Positions 10,001-20,039 of a stretch of DNA of 64,000 nucleotides are shown one piece after another (positions within the stretch are counted from its first letter, which is position 1; each line of letters starts with the position of its first letter). The notes beneath the pieces are model-generated. The model did not search any database, was not told where the DNA came from, and worked only from the letters and a program-made list of their open reading frames with translations. The stretch is from a virus, in the IMG/VR virus record IMGVR_UViG_3300020394_000003, positions 62,001 to 126,000 of that record; one strand, written 5' to 3'. A program made the position numbers and the translations under genes.

Positions 10001-13000
10001 AGTATGGCTGGTTCAGCAACATTATTGATCAACAACACAGTGGAAAAGGAGACAGGTTCTTACCGCCAGAAAGTGGTGACAAAAATCCAATTGATGTAAA
10101 CTACATCTCTTCTGCCCGTCGTCAGTTACCAGAGGTTGTAAATACAAACGACGCTGTTCAGATTTTAAGACAAGATGATGATAAGTTTACTAGAGAACAC
10201 AGCATAGTACAGCACTATTATGCTATCGAAAAGAGCATGTACCAGACCATTTCTGAAGAAATGATTAATATGTTCGCATCAATTGTTGATTTTAATAACT
10301 TAATTGGTGAACCGGTAAACCGCTATCGACAAGAATATAAAGACCTAGGAAAGCTTAGGCAACTGTTCTTTGACAGAATTGGAAATACACCAAGTCTAGA
10401 TAAGTACGTTCAATTTTACAAATGGCTAGACTCAGCTGTCACCACTGTTATCCAAGAACTCATCCCAGCGTCAGCCGAAGTTGCTGCAGACCTACACAAT
10501 ATGGTCGAAAGTCATGTTCTTGAGAGAAATAAATACTGGACTAAGTTTCCTACGATTGAGTTCAAGCAAGATGATCCTGAAGCGGGCCTTCGCGGTGTCA
10601 TGGAGCTTACGTATGATTGGGAGCATGGCCATCATCCTGTAAATCAAAATCAGGCAAACAACGCTCTTTATTGGAAAGAGCGCGCAGAACGAGATGATTT
10701 CCCGCTGTCAGTGACAGCTTCCGTCGGCTCGCCATTCTTTCAATTAGATGGTAACCCAGTAGATGGTAACAAAAATACAATTCGTCGCACCCTAAACACT
10801 CACAGGGAGGCTAAGAAAAACTCTCTAGCAAGACCTGATGGTACTCTGTATGGAGGCCGTGAATACTCATTAAGAAAATTTACAAAGCCATACAAATTAG
10901 AAATGGACATGCCACTAGAAATAAAATCTGGCATCAATTTTGAAAAAAATAAAAATGTAGATATTGCGAAAAACCTTTTGCATCCAAACGCGCCGCTTAC
11001 AATAAGCTCATCGACTAACGGTCCACTAGCCGATTTACCAACAAATGTAATGTTTGTAGATGGTGACAATATTGATTCTTTTAAAGATGTTAGTGACGAT
11101 TTAGAACTGAACAAGGGCAAAAGAAAATATACTGGTACAGTTATTATGGGTCGAGAAAAAGAATTCGATCAGCACAATAATGAGACCTACGCAGAAACTA
11201 CATACGCAAAAGTACTACCAGCAACAATCGTATCCAGTTCGGTAGTAACAGGCTACAACAAGGTGTTCGCTGGTGTTGATGCTCCCGGGTTTGTTACCGG
11301 CGCTTCGATCACAAACATTCATCATGATTTTTATGGACAAGATCGAGAGATTCCGATGCAAGGTCCGTTCACAGAAAAATATGTAGGAGGACATCAATCT
11401 AGACACGTTCGCCTAAACCCCGGAACAGACGATTTCCAGAATAGGCCCGAGGCGTGGAGAATCCTAGTAGGAAAAGTCGTTCCCGGCTGCAGCCGTCAAG
11501 ATCCCGGTGCCTTTGGATTTGTGGGGCAAGATTACCCATATCCAGTTATTGGTAAAGAACCCATAGCTGCCACTGGAATAATTAATTGCCATATTGGTTC
11601 AGACTTGCCATTTTGCGATCCAGCAGATGGAGATACCATTACTATCAGTGATGGCAGGACCACATCAGTATTCGAATTTGATACTAACGGCTCCGTAGTG
11701 GCTGGAAATGTAACACTTGATATATCAGGAGTCAGTGGAGGTGCAAATAGTCGATCAAGACAGTATGCACAAATTCTTGCAAATGCTATCAATGCAGTAG
11801 CAGACTTACAAGTTCAAGCCACTGATAACGAACACACAATAACACTAGTTAACACATTATATGGTGCACCCTCTTCGAAAGCTTCGTTTTCTCTGGGAGC
11901 CAAGGGAAACGCTGCAATTGTAAAAACCCCCAAAAACAGCGGCGCAGGAATTGGCAGGTCTCACAGTGAAACAACTGTGTGGCGAGTAACTGGTATGGCC
12001 GGCGGACAAAACCCGGTTATTTTAAATCAAAAGCCGCCAAGAGCGGTCCGGTACCGAGAAGAATTGATCAAGCGACCAGTTAACTTTAAGAACATTAGGC
12101 AAACAACTGCCTCTGTCGACGTGGTTGTTGAGGCTTCAAGACAGCACGGCCCAATCGGGAACTATACACACAACTATGAAATTGTCCAATCTGCAGGTAG
12201 AACAACAAATGATCTAGATTTTAGAAAAACAAGCAGACTGGATCATCAAGATACAGCGCTAGCAAAAGGTGGTCAAGATATTGATGCTGTAACGTACAGC
12301 AGAAAACTTTTACAAAGAGAAATTACAAATGAAGACGAGCCGCAACATGCAGGCGGGAGCCTAGGAGATCCTAACTTCTGGCACAGGAATGCCCCGGGCG
12401 TAACGCACAGCACAAGAGACCTTTCGAAAAATCCTAGAAGAGGAAAAAACAAGACTGTAATTGTATCAAGATTTAGCGCACCGGGTGGCTACGAAAGCAT
12501 GTCTCGCGGATTTTTAGACCCAGCGCATGAAGAGCATTCACCATATGATGTAGTTACGTTCCGCAATAGAGCAGTTAGGGGAGAATTCCAATACATTGCT
12601 ACTAGCGGATCAGTACCAGAAAACTTTAAAGATACACTCTATCAAGACGGCTTGGATGCAACGACATTTAGAGTAGTAGATATTCACGGTGAACCGTGGG
12701 GCCTAAAGAGTCATCTTACTAGATACACTGCACCATATGGCAGAGATTCAGTGCTATCTCATGGCCCTCTTCAAGGTACCGAAGTGCTTGAAAATGAAAC
12801 TTTTTACCCGGGCTTTCATAAAGTACATCGCAATGGAGCTACTGCAAACGACTTTACTACAGATATTGATCGAGTAACACACACAACATACTACGGAGTT
12901 CCCATGAACCGCGGTATAGTGATGGCTTCCGATGTTGCAGGTTTCACTCCTTCTGCACCGGGCGGTACTAAAAACAGCTCGCGAGCCTTAAGATATGTCA

Positions 13001-16000
13001 CTCATCGCATTGGCTTTCCTATCGGCCACCCCGGTACCGGTAGAGAATTTACTATGGCCGTGTGGATTTATCCTCTTAAAAATCAATCTAACAGGACGGC
13101 AGTTTGGGCCCTTGGTGATCGCGGCCTAGGCGGTACACACATGAGAGATACCCCGAACAACAGACCGGCCTGCCATATGTCTATAGACATCGATCAAAGA
13201 ATTTACTTTAGTATCAATGACCCACTTACTCACAACCAAAAAAGAATGTGGTATACAACAGATGGAAGCAATCTCAGTGTCCAAACGAAAGTACATAATA
13301 TTGTTTTAAGTTATGACGGTAGTTCGACTAGCAATGTTCCAGTCATTTACGTTGATGGGGTAGCCAAAGCCCTCACTGAAACACCTGAAGGGGGAACAAT
13401 TGATCATAGCTATCAGATGGAACGAATCGATGAAGATCCACACCGCGCCCACGGATCAACATCCGATACCGCTAACGGCATTATTGTCGGCGGCGGACCC
13501 TCTGCAGGCGCGACTCCCTCAAACACACATCTAAGTTTTTGCGATACGATCTTTATGGAGGCTGCTCTTTGGGCAACAAACCTTAGTGCCGCGCAGGTGA
13601 CGCAAATTTATGCAAATGGTTATATGCCAGATCTTACTAGCTCAACAGGTGGTATTCCCACTATTAACGGTGGCTCAATTACATCAACAGAAGATTTGGT
13701 ATCTTGGTGGAGGTTTGGTGATCAGACCAATGACCCCGGTAACCCGTCACAGATTCGTCAATCGGGCTCCACCGCGGGCAATGGATATAGCATGCTCGGA
13801 ACGCCGGTCCTGAGAGATGTGGCGGGGCTCAACAACATTGCACCGATGTATAAGGGAAATGCAATAACAGATTCACAAAATAAAATAAATTATGCCAATA
13901 TTGTCACAGAGGAAGCTTCCTCGATTGACCTCGGTGCGCTTGACATCTCCGCCTTCCAGCCCGCAGCACAAACACCTGCATATTCCATTAGCACAACCGA
14001 GCTTCAACACACAACGAACTTCTTTACAAAATTAAAATTTGACAACTACTGGGTACAGCATCAGATCCCAAGAAATCACTCTAACTATAGTTGGATTAAG
14101 GCTTCGTTAATAACCGGATTTCAGCCTGTCGGATTTCCTACATCCAGCGATGCACTAGCATTTTTGCAACGCTCAGAAACGGGCTATAATGTACACCTTT
14201 CGGATCGACGCAGATTTGATGCCAGTCTTAACACAACCGACAACGCTGCATTCTCGGATATTCAAGGAACAAGCTTCACTGGATTAAACACTGTCATTGC
14301 AGAACCTGTAAACGTATCAACAAATACACTAGGTCATCCTGTTAAAGGAGTCTTCAGTGCTACAGATGATGACGGGACTGTTTATACATCCCTGTATGGT
14401 CCACCCCTAGCGCATGGCATGCAAAGTACACACCCAAAGAATCACCTACAATATCTAAATGGTACGTTCATCCCCCAAGTATATAAATACGTCGACAGCG
14501 ATGGAATTGTAACGGATACAGACCCCTTTATATTTAACAGCTTGATTCACAATAGACAAGGGCCATATGGTTGGCCATCGTGGAAACAAATCCGTGGAGC
14601 CGATCATCCTGTAGTCAGGGCACAAAAGAAAGAAAACATGTTTTCATTTGTGTTGCCCGATGCACTAGAGATTCATTTACAAACATCGACTGGTCACAGA
14701 GTAATTAGGCCTCGCTATGGCGATATTAATGTGTATGATAGGGTTATGCCTGTTACTTCAAAATTTAAACCTATTTCATCCACCATAAACGTTTCTACAA
14801 AAATTAGAAATAGTTTTGGAAAAGATGTATCAAAAGACATTCCTATTGATATCAGCACCACTTATGGCAACGAACTAGTTTACTTTAACAGAGAAAAGGT
14901 AAATAAAAAACTAAACTTGTCTAGAAGTAAAGTAGCGGCATACGAAGAAGTTAAAGCAATGTTTACAAAGGGTGCTTTAGAATCTTCAATATCTCCCGTT
15001 ACATCTATCAATAAATTCGTATATAAGGAAACTATCTATCCATCACACGATAACATGTATAGCGGCGACGTTCGAATTAAACAAGACTATAGTAATAACT
15101 TTTGGCGCGCCACTCACGCTGAAAGAACATCAAACAATCCAAAAACAATTCATGGTCAAGCTTTTTATGGCCGTGATCCCCAATATCTTGGAAATGATAA
15201 CCTTGGCCCCAGCCTCACTCACTTCGGCACCGGTGGTTCAGTAGGAAGACCGTCAATGTCAATATGGCCACTAGACGAAGCAACTGGCGCCATGGACAAC
15301 CTGCCAAATACTTCTTACAGAGCAAAATGGGCTAATGGAAGTTTTCATAGTGATTGGATTGGAAAGGGAGAGGGAGAACTTCTCAATAGGTGGTCATGGC
15401 CGATTAAATGGGACCAAGGATACTACACGCAAGGAACTGGTTACCCAACAAGTTCAGTCCGAGGAGATAATTCTACGAATAACCATGGCACCACAGCCAA
15501 AAATCGCCTGCTGCCTGAAGCAACAGCCTGCTATTACATGCCTCATTTTATGCATGCAACCTCTTCGATTACCTCTCCAACTGGATTACCGCTGGTTTCA
15601 TCAACGGCTTCTGCATTTCCATATACAACAAGTGAACAACTGGAAAATGTTATGTCGTTAGCCAATGCTAGCGGAATCAATCCTGCTCAAGCAGTGCAGG
15701 GCGTCCGCGTCGTAGAGGGCATTTATACTACAGAAGAATGGAACACAGATCAAGCAACTGCTGGCAATTTAACGATTCAACCTTTAAATCAAAATTCTAA
15801 TTATGCTGGATTCGTACCAATGCAAAGTGGATACACAGCGTGGCAAGCGGGTAAGCTAGCTGGAGTCATAAGAGAAGTATCTGTACCTCAAGATGGAACT
15901 GAAGAATTGGTTAATAAAGGAACGCAGTTTACCAAGTTCGTATCAGCATCAACCGACCCTTGGTACTCATCATATGATGAATTTTACAATGATATTAGAG

Positions 16001-19000
16001 TAAAAGCAAAAGACTACTCAGTGTTGCCAGAGTTTAGGATGGAAGACCACATTGGGGACTATATTAACAATAAGGGTGGAGACTTTTTAGCAGAGCAAAA
16101 TTCATTGTTTAGAATGGTGGGTATGCCCTCTGGTTCTAATGAATTAGCAGCAAACAGTTCCGAAGATAACTTTTACAAAATTTACGGTACAAGTGATTTC
16201 TTGAAACATTTTGACATACTTAAAAATGATATTGAAGAACACTTTCAACCATCGTCTCTGACGCTCAAGTGTAACGCTGTTCTTAAATTTAATCCATACG
16301 ATGGGTTCTACCCTGCACAGAGAACATTGCAACTAGCTAGTCAATTTTCTGCTTCATATGGCCGATATGTTGAGTATGAAGGCCCCGGTATGCATTTTCA
16401 TATGGCAAACGATGATGACGCCGAAACGTCAGGTGGGTATATTTTCCGTCAACATCCAATTGGCGAAACAGCCGGCGTAACTACAAATTTAGCATTTAGA
16501 AACTTTTTAAGTCCACTATTCTCGCCGGGAATTATGTTTAATACTATTAAAGCTGGTATCGCCTGTGACTGGCCTGTTATGACCGAAGGTGTTAAGATTT
16601 ATAAAACTAGGTCAGGAAAGTCAGACTATTGGGGATTAGGTTTTTCTAATCCACACCAAGATGATGAGCTTCATGACCGTTTCGACGCTCTGTACGGCGT
16701 ACCCAACAATACACACGTTTCTGCGACTAAACAACTAAACGAATCAAATGGTGTGCTACAAAGTGGAATTTTTAAGATTAGAGAAGATTTAAGAAAAGGC
16801 GCTATTTCCGAATCTTTAATTGTGCAATCTGCATCAATTGCGGGTATTTCGGACGGGTTCCGAATTATTGAGCCCGAAGGAAAGTATAACCATGGCGGTG
16901 ATGAAACGGACGGTGGATTTTATGCAACAAAGATTAATGTCGCCGATCTTCCCGGTATGCAAGCCACCAGCTATACACTCGACCCAATCCGAGATGATAA
17001 TAGTCTAGTATTTACTAGAATTAAAATTACAGCATCGTATGGTCCCGGCCCCAACATGGGTAGATGGGATAAGAGGATCCCCTTTGAGGCGATGATTAAT
17101 CCTGAAAATTATCTAAAAAATATTAAACTATTTGATTATATCGCACATCCATCTTGCTCACTAGACGTTACTGCATCTTGGCAAGGCCAAGGCGATGAAT
17201 TGTATTCCATGATGGCAAACAACTTCCTAGCCGCAGTACCCGACTTTTTCTTAAAAAATAATTCGATGACAACTATTTCTTCTAAAGCACAGGATGAATT
17301 AAATTTATATGCCGAGCAGGGGACTTCTTATGGGATGAGAATCAAGATGTATCGTTCTCTAAACAGGGAAAGGAACTACAATGCCGAGCGCGCCCGCGCA
17401 CTTCGAACTAAGCTATATGATGTTCCTCAAGATCCACGCGATGACCACGGTCTACATGAAACGTTTACTATGTATAGCCGAGCCTCCGCTTTCGGACCTC
17501 CAATTTTTGGAAGAACACACTGTGTAAGAAATGCTGGGAACCCTGTCCTTGCAACAGATCCCAACCCAGATACACTAGCGCAAGCAATCGCGTCAAAGCT
17601 GACAGCATCTTATAGTGCTTTAGAACTCGGCAATATATTCTCTGATCTTGATATAGAAATTTTGGATGCATGCGGCACGCAGCGTATTCCTGAAACACTC
17701 TTTCACACCGCTTCATTCCACGCTACCACTGGTGGAGTATTGGATAGCGTCGAGGGATACTATTGGTCACACACTCCTCCGTATTATCACGGAGAAGCAT
17801 GGTGTGATTTAATCTTTAAGCCAAAACAATCAAAAACTTACTCGCTAGCAGAAATTGTCGATCAATTAGAAGTGCGACAATATCGTGTAGACCCCGGCTT
17901 TGAAGATCCTACCGGTGCAAGCGGAGAAATGAACCCACAATTTATTCCCAACGGATTCCACAGTTCTTCACTATACTCTGCTGAAAACATTAACGCGAAT
18001 GCAATGCAGATTGACTCAAGTGTTAACTTATTTGGAATTGGAAAGGTAAAAACATATGCTTATAACAATGTTGGAGCAACAGGAAGGGCCTCAGCAACTA
18101 CGGTAAGAAGAACGACAGGGGATTCGCCGGCGTGGATTATCCAGCCTAAATTTGAAACTCCGATGCTTAACTTCAGCAGTCTAACCCCAGCACAAGGTGG
18201 AACATGCCCAAGGCCGCTTACTGACGACATTCTGGAGACTCCATTATATGGTGCGGAAGGTGCTCCTAGGGGAATGTGGCATCAATTCGGTACCTTGCCG
18301 CAAGGCAGTGAAGGCGTGTACTTGTCAGTGGGCGATATCCCTTCAGACTGGCTAAATAACCACCCATTAGCAAAAAATTCAGATATTTATGCTGGGTCTG
18401 ATGATGAAGGATCGGGTTCTCTAGCAGCATACAAGCGCGCTTTCTTGGGAGACAGAAATCAAGGAATGAAGTCTCTGTCTGATTTAGTCGGAATGGATAC
18501 TACACCACAAAGACTTGGCACAATCAAGGAGACTATGACAGTATATGAAGCAGTCGTTGCTGTTCCGTTCGTACTAAAAGACAATTTAAGATGGTTCTTT
18601 ACTCTAGACCCACATATGGTTGATGTGGCCCTAGGAGAAGAATCTTATCGTATTCAAGATGGATCTGACGAACCGGGTGTCTCAATTGCTGAACAGCTTA
18701 GAAAAATGCAAAAATATGTATTCCCGCCTCAATTTGATTTTCTTAATAATAGAGAATTGACACCAATGGCGATGTATATTTTTGAATTTAGTATGAAATT
18801 TAGTAAAGATGATTTATCATATATGTGGCAAAACTTGCTACCGCCGACCACTAAAAAATTCGAAATGGCTTCAGCCAATGTGCATCATAATTTATTGATC
18901 AATGAATTGATGGGCTATGCAAATAGAGAAGATGCACAGCCACTTAAGGACAATATTCAATGGATGGTATTCAAGGTTAAGCAACGCGCCCCTGTGAATT

Positions 19001-19992
19001 ACTACGATAAGATAATTGCAAAAACCCCTGAACTGGATAGGTTAGATCGAATCAGCAGAAGTCGTCAAGTAAATTTGGGAACAAATAGTGAAAATAGATA
19101 CAGCTTCAACTGGCCGTATGATTGTTTCTCTATTGTAGAAATGGCACAGCTAGAAGCAACAGTTGAATTTGCAGAAGCATCACCATCCGTATCACAGGCA
19201 CTCAAATTCGACCCATCAGGGGGACGACCTAGTAGACAAGGCGCATATGGGTTCCCAATAATTCCAAATCAGACGCCACCCGGCCTGATTCAAAACTTGG
19301 GAGGATTTTCTGGTGTCTCTGGAGAAGGCGGCGGCGTGATTCAAAAACTTGGCAGATCGCCATGGACACAGGAAATCCAGAGTGGCGATGGCTATAGTAT
19401 GGGTGCCGTCGTCGCCGATAACCCCTTCGGCTCAATCCGCGAAGGTTTTGGTTATGAACCCGGTGGAACAGGAGTAACACCATATGAGCTAGAAGGATAT
19501 GGCACCGTCGATAGTTTAGGCGGCGTTCTAGGCACCGTAGAACAGGGGGCTTATAATATGCGTTCGCTAGATGTAAGGACTTACGAAACAGGTGTTGACG
19601 CATTGTCAACTGAGTTCCGAAATCTTGCTTTAGAAGGATCGTCTGGACCAATTTTCCAAGGGCCGGCCGCAGGTCAAGCACTAGCTTTCGAGTACGACTT
19701 TCAACAAGGCGCCGTGCAAATGAACTCTGGAATGTCAGGCATTAATAGTGTACAAAGTCTTGCTACGAATCCCGCAACAAATGCGCTTCAATTCCAAGCT
19801 AATTCTGGTGTCGGTGCTTCAACCAATCTCGCAAGTCAATACGGAGGACTCAGCACTGCTGGTTCGCTATCAATATTGAACAACTCTACGTTCAATGCTG
19901 CTGCAGGGGCAGCAACACAGCAAGTAACGCAAGTAAACAATAGCGCAGCACAGTATCAGCCAATTTCAACATTCTTCACGTTTACGATTTAG
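7039..19992 (+). CDS. Giant (4317-residue) LamG-domain baseplate or tail structural protein
   Basis: One uninterrupted reading frame of 4317 residues, about a fifth of the window. Two concanavalin/LamG-like modules are visible: residues about 195-375 (DGMTVEFWLKK through LDEFRYWKEARTSEDI) and about 2000-2200 (FTMAVWIYPLKNQ, then HNIVLSYDG and VIYVDGVAKAL, ending in AALWATNLSAAQVTQIYANG). Around residue 610 the segment YKSKGTEKSIRNIVRCFGVD resembles motifs in tail protein I-like and large baseplate proteins. Around 1512-1590 is a DGDTITISDGRTTSVFEFD-type beta module. The last 200 residues are Gly/Ser/Asn/Gln-rich and repetitive. Position after gp6 suggests a gp7-like wedge arm fused to carbohydrate-binding modules, or a tail-fibre network protein. 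LamG folds usually bind glycans, so host-surface contact is plausible. The exact role is unknown. Confidence 0.75.
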   Translation: MAIKDLFEKPQQVLSSADSEKTTKGKVESIDNLDAVLRQKEEFVPYIDHSSASNFAIYGSAEKYYEDAFTAIYRQYPYDGSAHEKKEYELNINYLTRYILDNKYPRTNGYITLGLNNTYSGLSGSYGNVASSEYIKVVGGPHTASNLQYDVEGMIGRPLYETFKYSNKLASNPYELAGLAKGQNLGSQLSNLRFNASDGMTVEFWLKKTAFDPTKTKREVVFDLWNGKNHVGADPDLSSGRFLIELSSSDGGPFRLTCVSGSTSLASDLAICSTSITGGIVANGGWNHYAVSLKSYPSSNETLVKFYVNGDLDKQTTISGYINEVTGGLNAYIGALQTGTALGGAAGYGLLSASLDEFRYWKEARTSEDIGRNWWTQVNGGSNTETANTSLGVYYKFNEGIVQTSAADTAGYAFDKKILDYSGRVSNGVWVGYPGLPHRARSTNSAIVEANVAATEFKDPILYSTHTRVKNLRTELMASGSMWDDENNASLLNALPSFMREEDEEIGDGTLTNTLQMMGAYFDKIHHLIDALPKVRATSYLTASAKPYPFATHLLESIGLNAPELFVQANVLESFAQRDEDRPYTQDLTELKNLIYQNIYNNLTYIYKSKGTEKSIRNIVRCFGVDEELIRLNLYSSNLTYELKDNTRTKTVKSKCVNFNDVDKFDSTIYQAADPDNANTSAYITGSGPTTVTASLGKEDLLGMTVEGEFIFPIKLTRRDFGYFDTPFTKVSLFGMHTPTKNGNSFDTKDYANFQVQAIKPNAESNHAYFKLTSNYDPYPIPELTSSLFNDVYDNQRWNLSVRIKPLDPVTNFVQDNQVDTTFNPLARMCQNYEVHFYGVNMETGYPEHTFHLSGTMEAHKARDFLRASKKIYAGAHKQNFNGATIDLSDVKVSNIKYWATCLDNEDLLAHASDPENHGVTDPYKNVALQVASLNKWHIPKIDTLALNWTFENCVAPSSDAGDPSTDDSFFFVDDISSGSSEAVASAKYGWFSNIIDQQHSGKGDRFLPPESGDKNPIDVNYISSARRQLPEVVNTNDAVQILRQDDDKFTREHSIVQHYYAIEKSMYQTISEEMINMFASIVDFNNLIGEPVNRYRQEYKDLGKLRQLFFDRIGNTPSLDKYVQFYKWLDSAVTTVIQELIPASAEVAADLHNMVESHVLERNKYWTKFPTIEFKQDDPEAGLRGVMELTYDWEHGHHPVNQNQANNALYWKERAERDDFPLSVTASVGSPFFQLDGNPVDGNKNTIRRTLNTHREAKKNSLARPDGTLYGGREYSLRKFTKPYKLEMDMPLEIKSGINFEKNKNVDIAKNLLHPNAPLTISSSTNGPLADLPTNVMFVDGDNIDSFKDVSDDLELNKGKRKYTGTVIMGREKEFDQHNNETYAETTYAKVLPATIVSSSVVTGYNKVFAGVDAPGFVTGASITNIHHDFYGQDREIPMQGPFTEKYVGGHQSRHVRLNPGTDDFQNRPEAWRILVGKVVPGCSRQDPGAFGFVGQDYPYPVIGKEPIAATGIINCHIGSDLPFCDPADGDTITISDGRTTSVFEFDTNGSVVAGNVTLDISGVSGGANSRSRQYAQILANAINAVADLQVQATDNEHTITLVNTLYGAPSSKASFSLGAKGNAAIVKTPKNSGAGIGRSHSETTVWRVTGMAGGQNPVILNQKPPRAVRYREELIKRPVNFKNIRQTTASVDVVVEASRQHGPIGNYTHNYEIVQSAGRTTNDLDFRKTSRLDHQDTALAKGGQDIDAVTYSRKLLQREITNEDEPQHAGGSLGDPNFWHRNAPGVTHSTRDLSKNPRRGKNKTVIVSRFSAPGGYESMSRGFLDPAHEEHSPYDVVTFRNRAVRGEFQYIATSGSVPENFKDTLYQDGLDATTFRVVDIHGEPWGLKSHLTRYTAPYGRDSVLSHGPLQGTEVLENETFYPGFHKVHRNGATANDFTTDIDRVTHTTYYGVPMNRGIVMASDVAGFTPSAPGGTKNSSRALRYVTHRIGFPIGHPGTGREFTMAVWIYPLKNQSNRTAVWALGDRGLGGTHMRDTPNNRPACHMSIDIDQRIYFSINDPLTHNQKRMWYTTDGSNLSVQTKVHNIVLSYDGSSTSNVPVIYVDGVAKALTETPEGGTIDHSYQMERIDEDPHRAHGSTSDTANGIIVGGGPSAGATPSNTHLSFCDTIFMEAALWATNLSAAQVTQIYANGYMPDLTSSTGGIPTINGGSITSTEDLVSWWRFGDQTNDPGNPSQIRQSGSTAGNGYSMLGTPVLRDVAGLNNIAPMYKGNAITDSQNKINYANIVTEEASSIDLGALDISAFQPAAQTPAYSISTTELQHTTNFFTKLKFDNYWVQHQIPRNHSNYSWIKASLITGFQPVGFPTSSDALAFLQRSETGYNVHLSDRRRFDASLNTTDNAAFSDIQGTSFTGLNTVIAEPVNVSTNTLGHPVKGVFSATDDDGTVYTSLYGPPLAHGMQSTHPKNHLQYLNGTFIPQVYKYVDSDGIVTDTDPFIFNSLIHNRQGPYGWPSWKQIRGADHPVVRAQKKENMFSFVLPDALEIHLQTSTGHRVIRPRYGDINVYDRVMPVTSKFKPISSTINVSTKIRNSFGKDVSKDIPIDISTTYGNELVYFNREKVNKKLNLSRSKVAAYEEVKAMFTKGALESSISPVTSINKFVYKETIYPSHDNMYSGDVRIKQDYSNNFWRATHAERTSNNPKTIHGQAFYGRDPQYLGNDNLGPSLTHFGTGGSVGRPSMSIWPLDEATGAMDNLPNTSYRAKWANGSFHSDWIGKGEGELLNRWSWPIKWDQGYYTQGTGYPTSSVRGDNSTNNHGTTAKNRLLPEATACYYMPHFMHATSSITSPTGLPLVSSTASAFPYTTSEQLENVMSLANASGINPAQAVQGVRVVEGIYTTEEWNTDQATAGNLTIQPLNQNSNYAGFVPMQSGYTAWQAGKLAGVIREVSVPQDGTEELVNKGTQFTKFVSASTDPWYSSYDEFYNDIRVKAKDYSVLPEFRMEDHIGDYINNKGGDFLAEQNSLFRMVGMPSGSNELAANSSEDNFYKIYGTSDFLKHFDILKNDIEEHFQPSSLTLKCNAVLKFNPYDGFYPAQRTLQLASQFSASYGRYVEYEGPGMHFHMANDDDAETSGGYIFRQHPIGETAGVTTNLAFRNFLSPLFSPGIMFNTIKAGIACDWPVMTEGVKIYKTRSGKSDYWGLGFSNPHQDDELHDRFDALYGVPNNTHVSATKQLNESNGVLQSGIFKIREDLRKGAISESLIVQSASIAGISDGFRIIEPEGKYNHGGDETDGGFYATKINVADLPGMQATSYTLDPIRDDNSLVFTRIKITASYGPGPNMGRWDKRIPFEAMINPENYLKNIKLFDYIAHPSCSLDVTASWQGQGDELYSMMANNFLAAVPDFFLKNNSMTTISSKAQDELNLYAEQGTSYGMRIKMYRSLNRERNYNAERARALRTKLYDVPQDPRDDHGLHETFTMYSRASAFGPPIFGRTHCVRNAGNPVLATDPNPDTLAQAIASKLTASYSALELGNIFSDLDIEILDACGTQRIPETLFHTASFHATTGGVLDSVEGYYWSHTPPYYHGEAWCDLIFKPKQSKTYSLAEIVDQLEVRQYRVDPGFEDPTGASGEMNPQFIPNGFHSSSLYSAENINANAMQIDSSVNLFGIGKVKTYAYNNVGATGRASATTVRRTTGDSPAWIIQPKFETPMLNFSSLTPAQGGTCPRPLTDDILETPLYGAEGAPRGMWHQFGTLPQGSEGVYLSVGDIPSDWLNNHPLAKNSDIYAGSDDEGSGSLAAYKRAFLGDRNQGMKSLSDLVGMDTTPQRLGTIKETMTVYEAVVAVPFVLKDNLRWFFTLDPHMVDVALGEESYRIQDGSDEPGVSIAEQLRKMQKYVFPPQFDFLNNRELTPMAMYIFEFSMKFSKDDLSYMWQNLLPPTTKKFEMASANVHHNLLINELMGYANREDAQPLKDNIQWMVFKVKQRAPVNYYDKIIAKTPELDRLDRISRSRQVNLGTNSENRYSFNWPYDCFSIVEMAQLEATVEFAEASPSVSQALKFDPSGGRPSRQGAYGFPIIPNQTPPGLIQNLGGFSGVSGEGGGVIQKLGRSPWTQEIQSGDGYSMGAVVADNPFGSIREGFGYEPGGTGVTPYELEGYGTVDSLGGVLGTVEQGAYNMRSLDVRTYETGVDALSTEFRNLALEGSSGPIFQGPAAGQALAFEYDFQQGAVQMNSGMSGINSVQSLATNPATNALQFQANSGVGASTNLASQYGGLSTAGSLSILNNSTFNAAAGAATQQVTQVNNSAAQYQPISTFFTFTI

Positions 19993-20006
19993 AATAGGGT
20001 GAGCGA

Positions 20007-20015
20007 ACTATATAT
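20007..20015 (+). promoter_or_regulatory. Candidate late-promoter motif (ACTATATAT)
   Basis: Lies in the 47-base gap after the giant gene, 25 bases before the next ATG. It matches the ACTAYWTAY consensus. Confidence 0.4.
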
Positions 20016-20039
20016 TTTGAAAACTAGGTAACAAACAAT

